Positions 8,036 through 15,756 of a DNA stretch of 36,242 nt are shown piece after piece. Position 1 is the first letter of the stretch. Each line of letters opens with the position of its first letter. The stretch covers positions 1-36,242 of the forward strand of contig CALVYR010000008.1 in the NCBI GenBank assembly GCA_944372325.1, in the 5' to 3' direction. The position numbers were made by a program, and so were the translations under genes. The stretch comes from an uncultured Clostridia bacterium (GTDB lineage: Bacteria; Bacillota; Clostridia; Christensenellales; UBA1242). The notes under the pieces were generated by a model. The model was given only the letters and a program-made list of their open reading frames with translations. It had not been told where the DNA came from and searched no databases.

Positions 8036-8062
8036 ATTTTTTTTAAAGTTTTAAAATTAAAA

Positions 8063-8091
8063 TTGCAAAATTTTTTAATATAGTATATAAT
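8063..8091 (+). promoter_or_regulatory. Promoter of the FtsL-like / transpeptidase operon
   Basis: TTGCAA (8063-8068), 17 bp, TATAAT (8086-8091). The 5' leader is about 16 nt and carries AAGGAGG. Confidence 0.65.
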
Positions 8092-8113
8092 TTTCAAAAA
8101 AAGGAGGTGTTTT

Positions 8114-8698
8114 ATGCAAGAAAAAGAGAGTAAAACCATACTTTTAGAAAAGCCTGTTCAAACTGAAAAAGCTATTAAAGTAGAAAAAGCTGTTCAAGCT
8201 GAAAAAGAACCTGACACTCAAAAACAGACAGAGATGAACTTAAAGGAACTTAAAAAGGAAAAGCTATTCACCTCTACCGTTATAGAAACACCTAACTACG
8301 ATTTTATTGAGGCTTCAGTTCCTAAAACCACACCACAAACTCAAACAGAAGCTAAAAAAGACCCAAAGTTTAGGTTTAGGCTCATTGTTGCAGTATATTG
8401 CATAATCATTGCAATCTGTGGCATATGGGTTATATCAAACGCAGTAGAGATGAACAGTTTAAATTCTAGCATAACACAATCTAATAACGAATACTATATA
8501 AATGAGGCTCAATATATTTTAAAGATAAGCGAATTAGACGCTGTTCAGCCAGACGAAGACGGAAGTTTATCTCCTATAGCACCTGAAAATATTTTTGGCG
8601 TGCAGGCAGAGCCACTTGCCGAGCCAACAGACCCTACAGTTAGTACAAGCTGGTTTGATAGGGTTTGCAACTGGCTATCTGGCTTTTTTGGAGGCTAA
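8114..8698 (+). CDS. FtsL-like bitopic membrane protein
   Basis: The 194-residue protein has a charged N-terminal region of about 85 residues, with a repetitive start where EKA/EKP units recur in residues 6-32. One membrane segment follows (about 89-109, LIVAVYCIIIAICGIWVISN), then a short outer region with helical character and an acidic/Pro-rich tail ending in FDRVCNWLSGFFGG. The topology and the position directly before an FtsI-type transpeptidase match FtsL/DivIC division proteins, which are poorly conserved in sequence; the assignment rests on topology and context. AAGGAGGTG lies 6 nt before the ATG. The stop abuts the GTG of the next gene with no gap, implying translational coupling. 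mraZ and rsmH, usual neighbours, are absent here. Confidence 0.6.
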   Translation: MQEKESKTILLEKPVQTEKAIKVEKAVQAEKEPDTQKQTEMNLKELKKEKLFTSTVIETPNYDFIEASVPKTTPQTQTEAKKDPKFRFRLIVAVYCIIIAICGIWVISNAVEMNSLNSSITQSNNEYYINEAQYILKISELDAVQPDEDGSLSPIAPENIFGVQAEPLAEPTDPTVSTSWFDRVCNWLSGFFGG

Positions 8699-10606
8699 GT
8701 GTTAAAAAAATTTAATCTTCATTCACAACAAAAGAGGATACTTGCATTAATCTTGCTAGTATCCTTTATTTTTTGCGTACTTTTAATAAGGTTAGGCGTA
8801 GTTCAGTTAATAGATGGAGCGTGGCTTCAAAGTAAAGCTCAGGATCAGTGGACGCGTGACCTACCCTTAAAGGCAGAACGCGGTAAAATATATGATAGCA
8901 CGGGCTCTAGCCTTGCTGTTTCCTACACCACCTATAATATCTACACCAGGGCTAGAGAAATTGAAAATCCCAAAGAAACCGCCACATATCTAAGTAACCT
9001 TTTAGGGCTTACATATCAAAGTGTATATAATAAGGTAACTAATAAAAACCAATCGGAATTTTTAATAAAAATGCAGGTAGAAGAAGAGCTAGCAAGAGAT
9101 ATTATAGATAAAAACATAAAAGGAGTATATCTTTCTCAAAACACAAAGCGCTACTACCCTTATGGTGACCTTTTAACTCAAATTTTAGGTTTTACAACAA
9201 TAGATAACATCGGCCAAGCAGGCATTGAGCTATACTACAACGACCTATTGAAAGGAACTGACGGCAAAAGTTTAGTGCAAGCGGATATCACAGGGCAAGA
9301 ACTTGAAAACACCCTTTCCTACTACATCCCATCCATTCCTGGTTGTGACATAACTTTAACAATAGATGCAAAAATTCAACTTATTGTAGAGCAAGCCTTA
9401 AATAAGGTTATGGAAGAACAACAGGCTAAAAGCACAACTGCAATAATAATGAAAGCAAATACGGGTGAAATTGTAGCCATGAGCACAAAGCCGAGCTTTG
9501 ACCTAAATAATGTTCCTCGTAACGACCCAAGTGTGCTACTTGAAAATGTTAAAAATAAAGCGGTTGTAGATGTATACGAACCTGGCTCTACCTTTAAAAT
9601 ACTCACTATGGCAGCCACACTTGAGGAAAACACAGCAAATGATAATAGTAGGTTCTACTGTGGCGGTTCAACCACGGTAGATGGTGAACGCATTAAATGT
9701 TGGAGGAGTATAGGTCATGGAAGTCAAACACTTTCTGAGGGGCTAGCAAACTCTTGCAACTGCGTGTTTGTAGATCTTGCTTTAAGGCTTGGCACGGACA
9801 CCTTCTATAACTACTTCTCCGCCTTTGGTTTAGGGCAAAAAACGGGCATTGAAATCAGCGGAGAGAGCGCTGGCATTATCATGAATAAAGACAGCGCAAA
9901 GCGTGTAGACCTTGCGCGCATGGGTTTTGGTCAAGCAATTGCCGTTACCCCACTTCAACTGATAACTGCAGTTTGCTCTGCGGTAAACGGCGGAACGCTC
10001 TATGAGCCATATTTAATTAAACAAATCGTATCGCCCGATGGCAAAATAATTGAAGAAAATTATGCCACCCCTGTAAGACAGGTTGTAAGCGCCAGCACAT
10101 CTAAAACCTTAAATGCAATGCTAGAGGGCGTAGTTTCAAAAACTGGGAAATACACCTTTGTGCCAGGCTATGAGATAGGTGGCAAAACAGGAACTTCTCA
10201 AAAATATGAGAACGGAAGCATAGCGCGCGGAAAATATGTATCCAGTTTTATTGGAACATATCCCGCCTCTAACCCAGAGTATGTTTTATTGCTTTTAGTG
10301 GATGAGCCAGGCACAGGCGCCTACTATGGAAGCGTGGTAGCCTCGCCCTATGCAAAAGAGATATTTTCAGGAATGTTTGAATACTTAAACATAGAACCCG
10401 ACGACCCTACCCTAGCCAGCGCAGAAGTAACCACCGTAACCATGCCCGACCTAATTAACAAAACACTAACGGAAGCCGTAACCACACTTGTAAGCCTAGG
10501 TTTAAGTTATGAAATAGACGGCGAAGGTCTAACCATAACAGACCAGCTACCGCCCGCCGGCACAGAAGTTAAAATTACGGATACCGTAATAATTTGTGCG
10601 GGGTAA
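8699..10606 (+). CDS. ftsI: Class B penicillin-binding protein (FtsI/PBP2B/SpoVD type) with one PASTA domain
   Basis: This DD-transpeptidase cross-links peptidoglycan at division (FtsI) or in the spore cortex (SpoVD). The 635 residues comprise an N-terminal anchor (about 14-33, ILALILLVSFIFCVLLIRLG), the dimerisation domain beginning with RGKIYD, and a transpeptidase domain with S297-T-F-K300 (SxxK), S352-C-N354 (SxN) and K496-T-G-T. A single C-terminal PASTA domain (about 575-635) follows. Length and the single PASTA fit SpoVD better than the two-PASTA PBP2B, but no sporulation genes are in view, so the general name is used. The start codon is GTG directly after the previous stop, with GGAGG (8690-8694) 4 nt upstream. 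It works with the FtsL-like protein upstream. Confidence 0.93.
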   Translation: MLKKFNLHSQQKRILALILLVSFIFCVLLIRLGVVQLIDGAWLQSKAQDQWTRDLPLKAERGKIYDSTGSSLAVSYTTYNIYTRAREIENPKETATYLSNLLGLTYQSVYNKVTNKNQSEFLIKMQVEEELARDIIDKNIKGVYLSQNTKRYYPYGDLLTQILGFTTIDNIGQAGIELYYNDLLKGTDGKSLVQADITGQELENTLSYYIPSIPGCDITLTIDAKIQLIVEQALNKVMEEQQAKSTTAIIMKANTGEIVAMSTKPSFDLNNVPRNDPSVLLENVKNKAVVDVYEPGSTFKILTMAATLEENTANDNSRFYCGGSTTVDGERIKCWRSIGHGSQTLSEGLANSCNCVFVDLALRLGTDTFYNYFSAFGLGQKTGIEISGESAGIIMNKDSAKRVDLARMGFGQAIAVTPLQLITAVCSAVNGGTLYEPYLIKQIVSPDGKIIEENYATPVRQVVSASTSKTLNAMLEGVVSKTGKYTFVPGYEIGGKTGTSQKYENGSIARGKYVSSFIGTYPASNPEYVLLLLVDEPGTGAYYGSVVASPYAKEIFSGMFEYLNIEPDDPTLASAEVTTVTMPDLINKTLTEAVTTLVSLGLSYEIDGEGLTITDQLPPAGTEVKITDTVIICAG

Positions 10607-10608
10607 AT

Positions 10609-10773
10609 TTATGGCATATAGATTATAAGCCATACATAATCTACATAAGTACTCAAAAAACGACCAGCATTTACAGAAGGATTACTAAAATCATTTGTAT
10701 ATGATGTAGTATCATCTATAGCGCCTTCAGATGTATAATGATTTAATTGGGCAACCCAAGTTCCACTATTCAC
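10609..10773 (-). pseudogene. Remnant of a surface-protein gene behind a poly-G promoter
   Basis: A 54-codon frame starts at GTG 10773, 9 nt after AGGAGA, and stops at 10609, two bases after the convergent transpeptidase gene. The residues (NSGTWVAQLNHYTSEGA... ending YVDYVWLIIYMP) are rich in Ser, Thr, Tyr and Asn like an extracellular beta-domain, but there is no signal peptide. Its promoter, 5' palindrome and leader match those of the secreted-protein gene at 23338-24285, which does have a signal peptide. I infer that a deletion joined the leader to the last part of a former surface-protein gene. The alternative is a real short peptide; the shared promoter module makes some expression possible. 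Confidence 0.5.
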
Positions 10774-10793
10774 ATAACTTTTTCTCCTAAAAA

Positions 10794-10833
10794 TAGAATG
10801 GGGTATCAAAAAAATTTTTGATACCCCATTCTA
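10794..10833. repeat. 40-bp palindrome overlapping the -10 box (copy 1)
   Basis: The arms are 19 bp and perfect, with a 2-nt centre; each starts TAGAATGGGGTATC. The outer end of one arm is the -10 hexamer TAGAAT of the poly-G promoter. Copy 2 at 24340-24380 has the same layout with compensating changes in both arms. Confidence 0.85.
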
Positions 10834-10854
10834 CCCCCCCCGCGATTTTGTCAA
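10828..10854 (-). promoter_or_regulatory. Poly-G-spacer promoter, copy 1 (candidate phase-variable)
   Basis: On the minus strand TTGACA (10854-10849), 15 bp spacer AAATCGC plus eight G, TAGAAT (10833-10828). The spacer is 2 bp short of optimum and contains the only kind of long G tract seen in the window. Gain or loss of G by slipped-strand mispairing would change the -35/-10 distance. Confidence 0.7.
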
Positions 10855-11003
10855 GCGAACTTATAGGCTTTTTGTAAGTTTTTTTAAAAACATTTTTATT
10901 TTAGCTCCAGAGTGCTCAAACTTTCGCCAAAATCGTGGCGGGAGCGCATACGCGGTTATAAAGCTTTTTAAGTTTTTACTTTACTTTTTAAACCTTCTTT
11001 TGC
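10855..11003. other. Intergenic stretch before cca
   Basis: No gene is visible. It holds an imperfect hairpin ACTTA...TAAGT followed by seven Ts (about 10859-10885) and a more GC-rich patch with CGCCA/TGGCG pairing (about 10924-10939). Neither is strong enough to name. Confidence 0.4.
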
Positions 11004-11009
11004 TATAAT
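11004..11009 (+). promoter_or_regulatory. -10 box of cca, leaderless geometry
   Basis: An extended -10 TGCTATAAT lies with only 7 nt between the hexamer and the ATG at 11017. The -35 is weak (TTTACT at 18 bp). The box and flank closely resemble those of the gene at 169-1. Confidence 0.55.
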
Positions 11010-11016
11010 AAAAGTT

Positions 11017-12267
11017 ATGAAAATAACAGTATCGGAAAATTTACTAGCACTTGCTAAAAAATTAAAAAAATATGCCCCACTCTATATTGTTGGCGGTTAT
11101 GTTAGAAATTCTCTTATGGGTATAACACCATCCGATGTTGACCTTGCTTCAAAACTAACCCCAGAAAGAATAGCTGAAATTCTAGCTGGCTCCAAATTTG
11201 AGGTGAAAGAAATTTCTAAAAAACTTGGCACTATAACCATAAGATGCGGAAAAGAGGTTTGGGAACACACAACCTTTAGGCGTGATAACTACGATTCCAC
11301 TGGCAAACATGTTCCTAAAAATGTGGACTTTGTAGAGGATGTTAGAGAGGACGCCAAGCGTAGAGATTTTACTATAAACGCTATTTACTATAACATTTTA
11401 AAGGACGAGCTTGTAGATGTATACTCTGGTGTTTACGACCTTCAAAAAAGAATTTTAAGATGTGTAGAAACACCTAGTTTTGTTTTTAATGCCGATGGGC
11501 TTAGAATTTTAAGGCTTGTTCGTTTTGCCTGCGAACTTAATTTTAAAATAGACAGAGCAACCCTAAATATGGCAAGAAAAATGTCTTACAGGCTTAATGA
11601 CATTGTAGGTTCAAGAAAATTTACCGAACTCACCCACATATTAAATTCGCCTAATAAATATGTAGTATCAAACAAGAACGCAGATATGCGCGGGCTTAAC
11701 TATTTAAACTTCTTACACGCTTGGCCATTTTTATATGTACACTCAACCCTTGTGAAATACAAACTAACTAAAAGCGCTGAGGGCGAAACAAAATTTTATG
11801 CACTACTTATTGATATAATAAACTCTGTAAACCCCGACTGCATTGAATTTTATTTAAAATATCTTTTGGGTCAAGATGGTTTTATGCTTCCTAAAGCAAG
11901 CATAGAAAACATAACAAAAATTATTTGCGGATATTATGATGCATTAAATAAAATGAATAATAAAAAATATTTCTTTAAATATTTTAATTATTTTCCAAAA
12001 ATAAGTGAATTATTAAAGATAAAATCTAAATTTTTATATAATAAATACTATTTTTTTGATTATTATATTAAAAAACATAAAATTCCAGTGCATATTAAAG
12101 ATTTAAAAATTAAAGGCGAAGATTTAAAGAAAATAAAAAATTTGCCCGCTAAAAAATATAGCATAGTACTTAGTGACCTACTAGATAAGGTTTTCGATGG
12201 GCTTGCAAATGATAAGGAAACCCTTTTAAAAGAGGTGGAGGATGGCATTAGAAATAATTTGTATTAG
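11017..12267 (+). CDS. cca: CCA tRNA nucleotidyltransferase (class II, poly(A) polymerase family)
   Basis: The enzyme adds or repairs the 3' CCA of tRNAs. The 416 residues open with the nucleotidyltransferase signature LYIVGGYVRNSLMG followed by SDVDLAS (metal-binding D-x-D; about residues 22-44). FRRDNYD and RRDFTINAIYYN follow, then the nucleotide-recognition region GLRILRLVRFACEL (about 162-175). The C-terminal half is Lys/Tyr/Phe-rich and less typical. The related poly(A) polymerase cannot be fully excluded, since both share the head domain; tRNA-Ser in this window has its CCA encoded, which makes a repair role plausible. The start has no ribosome binding site; TATAAT ends 7 nt upstream. 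The 3' end overlaps rmuC by 26 nt, so cca, rmuC and tex form an operon. Confidence 0.88.
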   Translation: MKITVSENLLALAKKLKKYAPLYIVGGYVRNSLMGITPSDVDLASKLTPERIAEILAGSKFEVKEISKKLGTITIRCGKEVWEHTTFRRDNYDSTGKHVPKNVDFVEDVREDAKRRDFTINAIYYNILKDELVDVYSGVYDLQKRILRCVETPSFVFNADGLRILRLVRFACELNFKIDRATLNMARKMSYRLNDIVGSRKFTELTHILNSPNKYVVSNKNADMRGLNYLNFLHAWPFLYVHSTLVKYKLTKSAEGETKFYALLIDIINSVNPDCIEFYLKYLLGQDGFMLPKASIENITKIICGYYDALNKMNNKKYFFKYFNYFPKISELLKIKSKFLYNKYYFFDYYIKKHKIPVHIKDLKIKGEDLKKIKNLPAKKYSIVLSDLLDKVFDGLANDKETLLKEVEDGIRNNLY

Positions 12268-13513
12268 TTTGCTTGTAATAATTTTAATTTTAAATATATT
12301 TTTAATTATTAAATACAAAAAAAATAACACAAATGAAGATTTAAATAAAAATATAAATTTAAATTTTGAAAAACAAAATGAAATATATAAACAAATAAAT
12401 GAAATGTTACTTTCTGCAATTAAAAATTATAACGACACAGTTTTAACAGGAATATCTCAAAACTTACAACTTCAAAAACAAGAATTAATTGTAGTGCAAA
12501 ATAGGTTAGAGAGCATTTTAAAAAGTAATGAAGATAGACTCTCTCGAGCAACTCAAATTTTAGATACTGGGCTTACTAAACTTCAAACAGATAACGAAAA
12601 AAAGCTTGAACAGATGCGTCAAACTGTTGATGAAAAGTTAAATGTCAGTTTGGAAAAAAGATTAGCTGAAAGTTTTAATATTATAAACAACAGGCTTCAA
12701 TCGGTATACGAAGGTCTTGGGGAAATGAAACAACTAGCCACAGGCGTTGGAGATTTAAAAAAGGTTTTAACAAATGTTAAAACGCGTGGCGTTTGGGGTG
12801 AAGTTAGTCTTAATAATTTACTCGAGCAGATGCTCTCCCCTGACCAGTTTTCCTCCAATGTTGCAATAAAGGATAACCAAGAGCGCGTAGATTTTGCTAT
12901 TTTTCTTCCTGGAAAAGATGACCAAACAATTCTTCTTCCAATAGATGCAAAATTTCCTATTGAAGATTATCAAAGGCTGGTGGAAGCAAGTGAGGCTGGC
13001 AATGCTATTCAGCTAGAACAGGCAAAGAAGGGCCTTGAAAAGCGCGTTAAAGAGGAAGCAAAAAAGATTAGTGAAAAATATATATCGCTCCCCAAAACTA
13101 CGGACTTTGCAGTTATGTATCTAGCGCTTGAAGGGCTTTATGCAGAAGTTTTAAGAATGCCAGGCTTAGCAGAGGAATTGCAAAGAGAATACAAGGTTGT
13201 TCTGTGTGGCCCCACCACGCTTTCCGCACTTTTAAACAGCCTTCAACTTGGCTTTAAAACACTATCTATTGAAAAACGCTCTTCAGAAATCTGGCAACTA
13301 CTTGGAGTTTTCAAACAAGAGTTTGGTAAATTTGTTGACCTTCTTGCAAAAACTCAAAAGAAACTTGCAGAAGCCTCTAGCACAATTGAAAGTGCGACAA
13401 AAAAATCGAGAACTATTGAAAGAAAGCTTAAAAATGTTACCGGAATTCAAGAAGAAAGTGATATACTATTAGAGACTTCTGAGGAAGAAGAAATTAACGA
13501 AGATGGAGAATAA
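12242..13513 (+). CDS. rmuC: DNA recombination protein RmuC
   Basis: The 423 residues begin with one membrane helix (about 3-27), followed by a long coiled-coil region (about 35-160) and the RmuC core: TRGVWGEVSLNNLLEQML, then ERVDFAIFLPG, LPIDAKFPIEDYQRLVEA and VMYLALEGLYAEVLR. RmuC proteins limit inversions and process DNA ends; the core is a PD-(D/E)XK-like nuclease fold in which D in PIDAKFP and the following K match the active-site pattern. The C-terminus is acidic (EEEEINEDGE). ATG 12242 sits inside the end of cca and is preceded by GAGGTGGAGG. tex begins 3 nt after the stop. The family is certain; the biochemical role is inferred from relatives. Confidence 0.92.
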   Translation: MALEIICISLLVIILILNIFLIIKYKKNNTNEDLNKNINLNFEKQNEIYKQINEMLLSAIKNYNDTVLTGISQNLQLQKQELIVVQNRLESILKSNEDRLSRATQILDTGLTKLQTDNEKKLEQMRQTVDEKLNVSLEKRLAESFNIINNRLQSVYEGLGEMKQLATGVGDLKKVLTNVKTRGVWGEVSLNNLLEQMLSPDQFSSNVAIKDNQERVDFAIFLPGKDDQTILLPIDAKFPIEDYQRLVEASEAGNAIQLEQAKKGLEKRVKEEAKKISEKYISLPKTTDFAVMYLALEGLYAEVLRMPGLAEELQREYKVVLCGPTTLSALLNSLQLGFKTLSIEKRSSEIWQLLGVFKQEFGKFVDLLAKTQKKLAEASSTIESATKKSRTIERKLKNVTGIQEESDILLETSEEEEINEDGE

Positions 13514-13515
13514 AA

Positions 13516-15669
13516 ATGAATTATGCACAAGAATTAGCAAACGAATTTAACATTCGCGAGGCACACGCCGAAAACATTATAAATCTTATTGAAGAGGGAA
13601 ACACTATTCCCTTTATTGCAAGATATAGAAAGGAAATGACCGGCTCAATTGATGACCAAGTTCTAAGAGATTTAGCCGACCGCTACTCTTACCTTAAAAA
13701 TTTAGAGAAGCGCAAGGGCGAGATAATTTCTAGCATAACAGAACAAGGCAAGATGACAGAGGAGCTTTTAAGCCAGATTCAAAATGCTGTAACGCAAACT
13801 GAACTTGAAGATATCTATAGACCATATAAGCCAAAGCGCAAAACGCGTGCGAGCGAAGCTATAAAGAAGGGCTTACAACCACTTGCAGATATTGTACTTA
13901 TACAAAAAGAAGAAAATATTGAAGAGGTTGCTAAAAATTATATAACTGAGGAAGTTAAAACTGTTGAAGAAGCAATTCAAGGTGCCAAAGATATTATTGC
14001 TGAAATTGTAAGTGACGACCCTGAACTTAGAAAGCTTTTAAGAGAGCTTATTTATAATAAAGCTCAAATAACTTGCGAACTCGACGAAACAAAGGAAAAT
14101 GCTCCAACCTATGAAACATATGCTCATTACACTGAAGCAATAAATAAAATTCCTAGCCATAGAGTGCTTGCTATCAATCGTGGAGAAAAAGAGGAGTGTT
14201 TAAAGGTTAAAATTGAGCTTAATCCAGAACTAGCGCTTCAAATAATATATAAAGAATATATTAAAGGCGAAAATAGATGCAGTGAGCTTGTTAAAGAGGC
14301 AATTGATGACGGCTATGAAAGGCTTCTCTTCCCAAGCCTTGAGCGTGAAATTCGCTCTAGTCTTACAGATATGGCAAACGAACAGGCTATTAAGATGTTC
14401 GATTCTAATCTTCGCCCACTACTTCTTCAACCACCAGTTAAGGGCAAAGTAGTTTTAGGTTTAGACCCTGCATATAGAACGGGCTGTAAAATTGCCGTTG
14501 TAGACCCAACAGGAAAAGTTCTTGACACCTGTGTTATCTACCCTACTCCACCTCAAAACAAAATTGAGGAAGCAGAGGCTAAACTTACAGAGTTTATAAA
14601 CAAATATAATGTTGATATAATTTCAATTGGAAACGGCACGGCTAGTAAGGAATCTGAAATATTTGTTGCAAACCTTATAAAGAAACAAACCAGAAAAGTT
14701 GAATATATTGTTGTGAACGAAGCTGGCGCCAGCGTATACTCTGCATCAAAGCTTGGAGCAGAAGAATTCCCAGATTTTGATGTGGCTCAGCGTAGTGCTG
14801 TAAGCATTGCAAGACGCCTTCAAGACCCTCTTGCAGAACTTATAAAAATAGATGTAAAGAGCATTGGTGTTGGACAATATCAACATGATATGCCACAAAA
14901 CAGGCTTAGCGAAGTACTAGGTTGGGTTGTGGAAGACTGCGTAAACAGCGTTGGCGTAGATATAAACACCGCATCGTATAGCCTTTTAAGCTATGTATCT
15001 GGTTTAAATATGGGCATAGCTAAAAATATTGTTGCTTACAGAACAAAAAATGGAGCATTTAAAAACAGAGCAGAACTAATAAATGTTCCAAAGCTTGGAG
15101 AGAAAGCCTTTGAACAGTGTGCAGGTTTCCTAAGAATTGTAGGCGGTGACAACATTTTAGATAACACCGCAGTTCATCCAGAAAGCTACGAAGCAACAGA
15201 AAAACTTTTAAAACACTTTGATTACACAGACGAAGATGTGAAAAATAACAATCTAGTTTTACTTCCAGCAAAAATTAAAAGCGAAGGTTCTAAAAAGGTA
15301 GCAGAAATTTGTGGAATAGGAGAACCTACCTTAGAGGATATTACAAAGGAGCTTTTAAAACCAGGGCGCGACCCTCGTGACACCTTACCTGCTCCAATAC
15401 TAAGAAGTGACATAATGAGCCTTGAAGATTTACAGCCTGGCATGATACTTACAGGCACAGTTAGAAATGTAATCGACTTTGGCGCATTTGTGGACATTGG
15501 AGTTCATCAAGACGGGCTTGTTCATATATCTCAGCTTTCAAAGGGCTATGTAAAACATCCAAGCGAGGTGTTAAAGGTTGGTGATATTGTAAAAGTTAAA
15601 GTTATTGGCATAGACACAGTTAAACACAGAATTTCATTAAGTATTAAAGATGCTGAAGAAGAAAATTAA
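13516..15669 (+). CDS. tex: Tex family RNA-binding/transcription accessory protein
   Basis: The 717-residue protein has the whole Tex order: an N-terminal helical domain with IPFIARYRKEMTGSIDDQVLRDL (about residues 31-53) and EDIYRPYKPKRKTRA (about 98-112); a YqgF/RNaseH-like domain starting VVLGLDPAYRTGCKIAVVD (about 314-332); helix-hairpin-helix motifs (VNSVGVDINTAS, GAFKNRAELINVPKLGEKAFEQCAGFLRI); and a C-terminal S1 domain (about 637-710, GTVRNVIDFGAFVDIGVHQDGLVHISQL). Tex binds nucleic acid and associates with transcription elongation complexes. GGAG lies 8 nt before the ATG. A strong terminator follows, ending the cca-rmuC-tex unit. Confidence 0.95.
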   Translation: MNYAQELANEFNIREAHAENIINLIEEGNTIPFIARYRKEMTGSIDDQVLRDLADRYSYLKNLEKRKGEIISSITEQGKMTEELLSQIQNAVTQTELEDIYRPYKPKRKTRASEAIKKGLQPLADIVLIQKEENIEEVAKNYITEEVKTVEEAIQGAKDIIAEIVSDDPELRKLLRELIYNKAQITCELDETKENAPTYETYAHYTEAINKIPSHRVLAINRGEKEECLKVKIELNPELALQIIYKEYIKGENRCSELVKEAIDDGYERLLFPSLEREIRSSLTDMANEQAIKMFDSNLRPLLLQPPVKGKVVLGLDPAYRTGCKIAVVDPTGKVLDTCVIYPTPPQNKIEEAEAKLTEFINKYNVDIISIGNGTASKESEIFVANLIKKQTRKVEYIVVNEAGASVYSASKLGAEEFPDFDVAQRSAVSIARRLQDPLAELIKIDVKSIGVGQYQHDMPQNRLSEVLGWVVEDCVNSVGVDINTASYSLLSYVSGLNMGIAKNIVAYRTKNGAFKNRAELINVPKLGEKAFEQCAGFLRIVGGDNILDNTAVHPESYEATEKLLKHFDYTDEDVKNNNLVLLPAKIKSEGSKKVAEICGIGEPTLEDITKELLKPGRDPRDTLPAPILRSDIMSLEDLQPGMILTGTVRNVIDFGAFVDIGVHQDGLVHISQLSKGYVKHPSEVLKVGDIVKVKVIGIDTVKHRISLSIKDAEEEN

Positions 15670-15672
15670 AAT

Positions 15673-15703
15673 AAAGAAGCTCGAAAATTTTTCGAGCTTC
15701 TTT
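15673..15703 (+). terminator. Terminator after tex
   Basis: A perfect 15-bp stem AAAGAAGCTCGAAAA / TTTTCGAGCTTCTTT with a 1-nt centre and short T tail lies 4 nt after the tex stop. It could work in both directions. Confidence 0.75.
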
Positions 15704-15713
15704 ACATATAGCA

Positions 15714-15747
15714 TAAAAAAACACTACAAATTAAACTTGTAGTGTTA
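15714..15747 (-). terminator. Terminator after rpoC
   Basis: On the minus strand stem AACACTACAA / TTGTAGTGTT with a 7-nt loop runs into a T run. It lies 10 nt after the rpoC stop and separates convergent rpoC and tex. Confidence 0.85.
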
Positions 15748-15756
15748 TTTTTTAAT

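Noticed and set aside
10774..10809. Extending the surface-protein remnant to an ATG-like start inside the palindrome
   Set aside because: It would place the start inside the promoter palindrome, upstream of AGGAGA; GTG 10773 has the ribosome binding site.
10794..10833. Invertible promoter switched by a recombinase
   Set aside because: The palindrome arms are separated by only 2-5 nt, so inversion would leave the sequence essentially unchanged; the G tract is the better switch candidate.
10907..10965. A third cloverleaf element before cca
   Set aside because: Only a 5-bp CGCCA/TGGCG stem is clear; the outer pairing is too weak to call.
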